Origin: Bartonella doshiae NCTC 12862 = ATCC 700133
GTDB taxonomy: Bacteria > Pseudomonadota > Alphaproteobacteria > Rhizobiales > Rhizobiaceae
Length of the DNA stretch: 64,000 nt
NCBI RefSeq assembly: GCF_000278155.1
Contig: NZ_JH725095.1
Span: 248,001 to 312,000, forward strand
Direction of reading: 5' to 3'
Shown here: positions 61,891 to 64,000 of the stretch, piece after piece
Numbering within the stretch: the stretch's first letter is position 1
Layout of the letters: every line of letters begins with the position of its first letter
Notes under the pieces: model-generated
Database searches by the model: none
What the model was told of the DNA's origin: nothing
Seen by the model: only the letters and a program-made list of their open reading frames with translations
Position numbers and translations under genes: made by a program

Positions 61891-62889
61891 CTATTCTTTG
61901 TTGCTTTCTTTTCCCTTGTTTGGAGCTTCGAGGCTGATTTCTGTTGTGTAACCGCTTTGTTTTTCATAGCAGTGGGTGACAGTGGAAGCTTTCCATGGAC
62001 CATTGATTTCGCTACGAAACCCTTGCAATAAAAGAGGCTGGTCGGCCATGATTTCTGGTCGCCCCGCAAGGGTCAAAGAACCACTGCCCACAGCACGACA
62101 AAGTCGGTCTGATTCTGAGACCGCCGCTGCTAGCGCCTCTTCCTTGCTGGTGTAACAAGTGCGCAGACGCCGCACGGGACCGCTAAAACCTGTCTGATGC
62201 TTGACTTGGCATTGCTGCCCTTTTGAGCGATCAAAATAAGAAACTTCAATGGTGCCATATTGCGTACGTGGCTCGAGGGTAAATTCCCAGCTGGAACAGT
62301 CATGTTTATGAATGTCGAGGGCTGGTAAATTCTCTCCGCTTAAAAATAAAAACTTATTGTCCTTGATCAAAAAACGCGCCCGCATGCGGTCGGCAAGGCG
62401 GGTTAAAAAATCAACAGCCGATTGATCTGTACGAATCACATAAGGCAAAGGTTGTTTGCTAAACTGTGGACTGACCTTTGCTTGATAACCATGGCGTTTG
62501 GCTAAGGTTTCAACAATCTCACCAACAGTTTTGTGATCAAAATGCTCACTCGCCTGTTCTTTGAGCTCTTGACGCATCGAGGCGCTTTTGCCACAAAGCC
62601 GCAAAATCTCTCCATCACGGCTACCTGAACTTACAACCGACTCCACAACAAAACGCCCCATAAAAGCACTGATGCTGTTCTCATAGCCAAAGAGAACCTG
62701 CAGCGCGCTGTTGCTCTGTGGAACTTCTAAATCATTGCCACTATCGTCAAATTCTGCTTCAAATGTATCGGCTTCATTACCGGCATGGTCCGTAATGGTT
62801 GCGGTTAAAAGACGCTGGTAAAAAACCTCATGAACAGGTTTGTCTCCCACCTTGACCACAATAAAGGGGTGTGTACGCATTAATCCCAT
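61891..62889 (-). CDS. Phage late control / tail protein D family
   Basis: A 332-residue protein of the phage late-control D (gpD, P2 or Mu gp45/27-like) family, the hub of a contractile tail baseplate. Motifs include TITDHAGNEADTFEAEFDDS near 30-49, LQVLFGYENSISAFMGRFVVE near 63-83, VDFLTRLADRMRARFLIKD near 158-176 and TLAGRPEIMADQPLLLQGF near 275-293. An ATG at 62880, which overlaps the tail X stop in TAATG, is an alternative start. It belongs to a prophage remnant. Confidence 0.85.
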   Translation of the reverse strand: MGLMRTHPFIVVKVGDKPVHEVFYQRLLTATITDHAGNEADTFEAEFDDSGNDLEVPQSNSALQVLFGYENSISAFMGRFVVESVVSSGSRDGEILRLCGKSASMRQELKEQASEHFDHKTVGEIVETLAKRHGYQAKVSPQFSKQPLPYVIRTDQSAVDFLTRLADRMRARFLIKDNKFLFLSGENLPALDIHKHDCSSWEFTLEPRTQYGTIEVSYFDRSKGQQCQVKHQTGFSGPVRRLRTCYTSKEEALAAAVSESDRLCRAVGSGSLTLAGRPEIMADQPLLLQGFRSEINGPWKASTVTHCYEKQSGYTTEISLEAPNKGKESNKE

Positions 62890-63134
62890 AACCGCTTCAC
62901 CATGCCTTTAGGATTAGACAACACAAATTCAGGCAAAATGATCTTCAAGCCCCGCGGCAAAAGTACACCATATTTGGCTATCTCTGGATTGGCTTTCAGT
63001 GTGGCTTCACAATAACCGTTCAGTGCCCCAACTTGAGAACGATTTCCTAAAACAGCCATGACATGGTGAAAGCAGATGAGGTCTAAGCTCATATCCTCTA
63101 ACTCTACAATAACGTGCTTTTCTGGTATCTTCAT
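62880..63134 (-). CDS. Phage tail protein X
   Basis: An 84-residue protein of the tail protein X (LysM-like) family found between gpU and gpD in P2/Mu-type tail modules. It begins MKIPEKHVIVELEDMSLDLI; the N-terminal half holds the LysM-like pattern and the C-terminus reads GVLLPRGLKIILPEFVL. The frame extends to 63200, but ATG at 63134 overlaps the stop of the preceding fragment in ATGA and is the normal start. Confidence 0.8.
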   Translation of the reverse strand: MKIPEKHVIVELEDMSLDLICFHHVMAVLGNRSQVGALNGYCEATLKANPEIAKYGVLLPRGLKIILPEFVLSNPKGMVKRLWD

Positions 63135-63310
63135 TGCATATACCCTCGGGGTTTGCCCCCATCGAAAAAGGGTAAAAGACTGATGGAATAGCGGATGCAC
63201 TGTGATTGACCAGAGCGGCTGATATAGTCGTGGTCTTTACTGATACTGGTGATCACCACGGGTCCATGGAGAATAACACTATAGGTCGTATCATTGACCC
63301 AACGAAGCAT
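63131..63310 (-). pseudogene. Phage tail protein U (GpU) C-terminal fragment
   Basis: The 59-residue frame matches only the C-terminal half of a P2 GpU-like tail protein: SVILHGPVVITSISKDHDYI and CIRYSISLLPFFDGG correspond to its last strands. The normal family has around 130 or more residues. The N-terminal half is missing, replaced by sequence of the upstream frame, so an internal deletion joined two genes. Confidence 0.7.
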
Positions 63311-63494
63311 CTGGACCGGCTTTGCTCTTCGATTTGAACTTTTGCCAATGTTCAGACAAATCAAAAGCGGCAGTGATAATGTTTTTCCAATGCGTAATGG
63401 TGGTGGTATCGGCACCAAAAAAGCGCATGACGGCTTCAAAGGCACGACCAAAAGCGTGTGCTATTCCCCGTGCAAAATCAAAAGGGTAGCGCAA
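63291..63494 (-). pseudogene. Prophage fragment, probable end of a tail tape-measure gene
   Basis: A 67-codon frame (RGIAHAFGRAFEAVMRFFG then ITHWKNIITAAFDLSEHWQ) directly upstream of, and overlapping, the GpU fragment. In P2-like tail operons the tape-measure gene precedes U, so I infer a C-terminal scrap of that gene. It begins with TTG after AAAAGGA. It may also be a short real frame; I cannot decide. Confidence 0.4.
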
Positions 63495-63747
63495 TGTGCT
63501 ATCCTTTTATGTGATAAAATCTGTTTTCTTACAAAGAATCGCTTTCTCTTTTAAGAATAAAAACAGTGCAACAATATCAAAAAAAAAATCATATACTTTA
63601 TAAGGAACTTGTATGTTTATAATGGGTTACATCTAATAAGATTAAAATATTATAACTAAAAAATTCTCTCAGAAAACTTATAGTGACAAAATCCTACAAT
63701 ATAAGGATAAAAATACCTTTTCTCTTATATAAAACCTATCACGCTCT
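63495..63747. other. Right edge of the prophage remnant
   Basis: About 250 AT-rich bases between prophage sequence and the ABC transporter gene. I see no second copy of the tRNA-Met 3' end, so no attachment site could be identified. Confidence 0.4.
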
Positions 63748-64000
63748 TTATTCCCTATGAACAATCGGCTCAATACTTGCTTCAAAAAACATCTTTGTAT
63801 AATCATGCTGTGCACGTAAATTACGCAAATCATCATTGCTAAGTTCTTCTAAAATAATTCCTTTATGCATAATGCCAACACGTTCACAGATGTGTGCAAC
63901 AACAGCAAGATCGTGGGATACCATCAAATAAGTGAGCTTTTTTTCCTCTCGTAACGACTTCAACAAATTTAAAATTTCAGCTTGTACCGACACATCCAAT
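63748..64000 (-). CDS. Oligopeptide/dipeptide-type ABC transporter ATPase, C-terminal part
   Basis: The gene runs off the window; only its last 84 or so codons are present. LDVSVQAEILNLLKSLREE is the segment right after Walker B (DEPxSALD), and LMVSHDLAVVAHICERVGI contains the switch histidine. These are typical of the Dpp/Opp/Gsi ATPase subunits that power peptide or glutathione import. The subfamily cannot be fixed from this part. Confidence 0.85.
   Translation of the reverse strand, partial: LDVSVQAEILNLLKSLREEKKLTYLMVSHDLAVVAHICERVGIMHKGIILEELSNDDLRNLRAQHDYTKMFFEASIEPIVHRE

Noticed and set aside
61810-62069. Small frames on both strands after the gpD-like gene
   Set aside because: They mostly overlap the gpD coding region in other frames and lack ribosome sites or family similarity.

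Overview
The window is AT-rich alphaproteobacterial DNA that fits the genus Bartonella (Hyphomicrobiales) best. The evidence is the gene content: a CtrA regulon block (SciP, CtrA, ChpT, plus a FliJ homologue), an EipA/DUF1134 protein, BA14K-family surface proteins, a trxB-vtlR/lsrB pair, carA and carB lying apart, and a petABC operon. Wide non-coding stretches, several decaying genes and a prophage scrap point to genome reduction. I cannot name the species from sequence alone.

Layout. 1-7.9 kb: a broken yqeY, carA, an MFS drug/H+ antiporter, carB and a cold-shock gene. 8.2-14.8 kb: aspartate aminotransferase, then (minus strand) trxB and vtlR followed by a probable AbcR-type small RNA, then trkH and greA. 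15.2-21.4 kb: an SH3 protein, uvrB, and a tandem duplication that left two BA14K genes separated by broken pieces of a metallo-hydrolase gene and of uvrB. 21.5-23.6 kb: a two-component system whose kinase is a multi-frameshift pseudogene and whose regulator has lost its C-terminal tip to a stop codon. 23.6-35.3 kb: housekeeping genes (YbjN protein, ubiK, lgt, midA-like, pgeF, prs, a HerA-like ATPase, rplY, pth, an L,D-transpeptidase, ychF). 35.4-38.6 kb: a PRC-barrel protein and petABC (cytochrome bc1). 39.5-50.9 kb: trmL, CCA-adding enzyme, the four-gene moxR/DUF58/DUF4159/membrane-protein operon, a metallophosphoesterase and a cation-diffusion-facilitator transporter. 51.2-51.4 kb: an isolated structured RNA with its own sigma70-type promoter and terminator. 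52.1-58.1 kb: mnmA, sciP, fliJ, ctrA, chpT, eipA and a coiled-coil membrane protein. 58.4-60.5 kb: a sugar aminotransferase and dehydrogenase pair. 60.7-63.5 kb: tRNA-Met(CAT) followed by a prophage remnant (DNA adenine methylase, tail genes D and X, truncated U). 63.7 kb to the end: the C-terminus of an oligopeptide-type ABC ATPase.

How the genes connect. The ChpT-CtrA-SciP genes form the cell-cycle control core: ChpT passes phosphate to CtrA, and SciP restrains CtrA-dependent transcription. The trxB-vtlR-sRNA cluster looks like a redox-linked LysR regulator next to its sRNA target: a T-N11-A dyad sits at about -67 from the predicted sRNA start. The moxR operon is translationally coupled through overlapping stop and start codons.

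Most interesting: the AbcR-like sRNA with a candidate VtlR operator; the mosaic tandem duplication that produced two BA14K proteins with unrelated central segments; the decaying two-component system; the unassigned structured RNA near 51.3 kb; and an intrinsic terminator in the greA leader. All calls come from reading the sequence; no database search was run.
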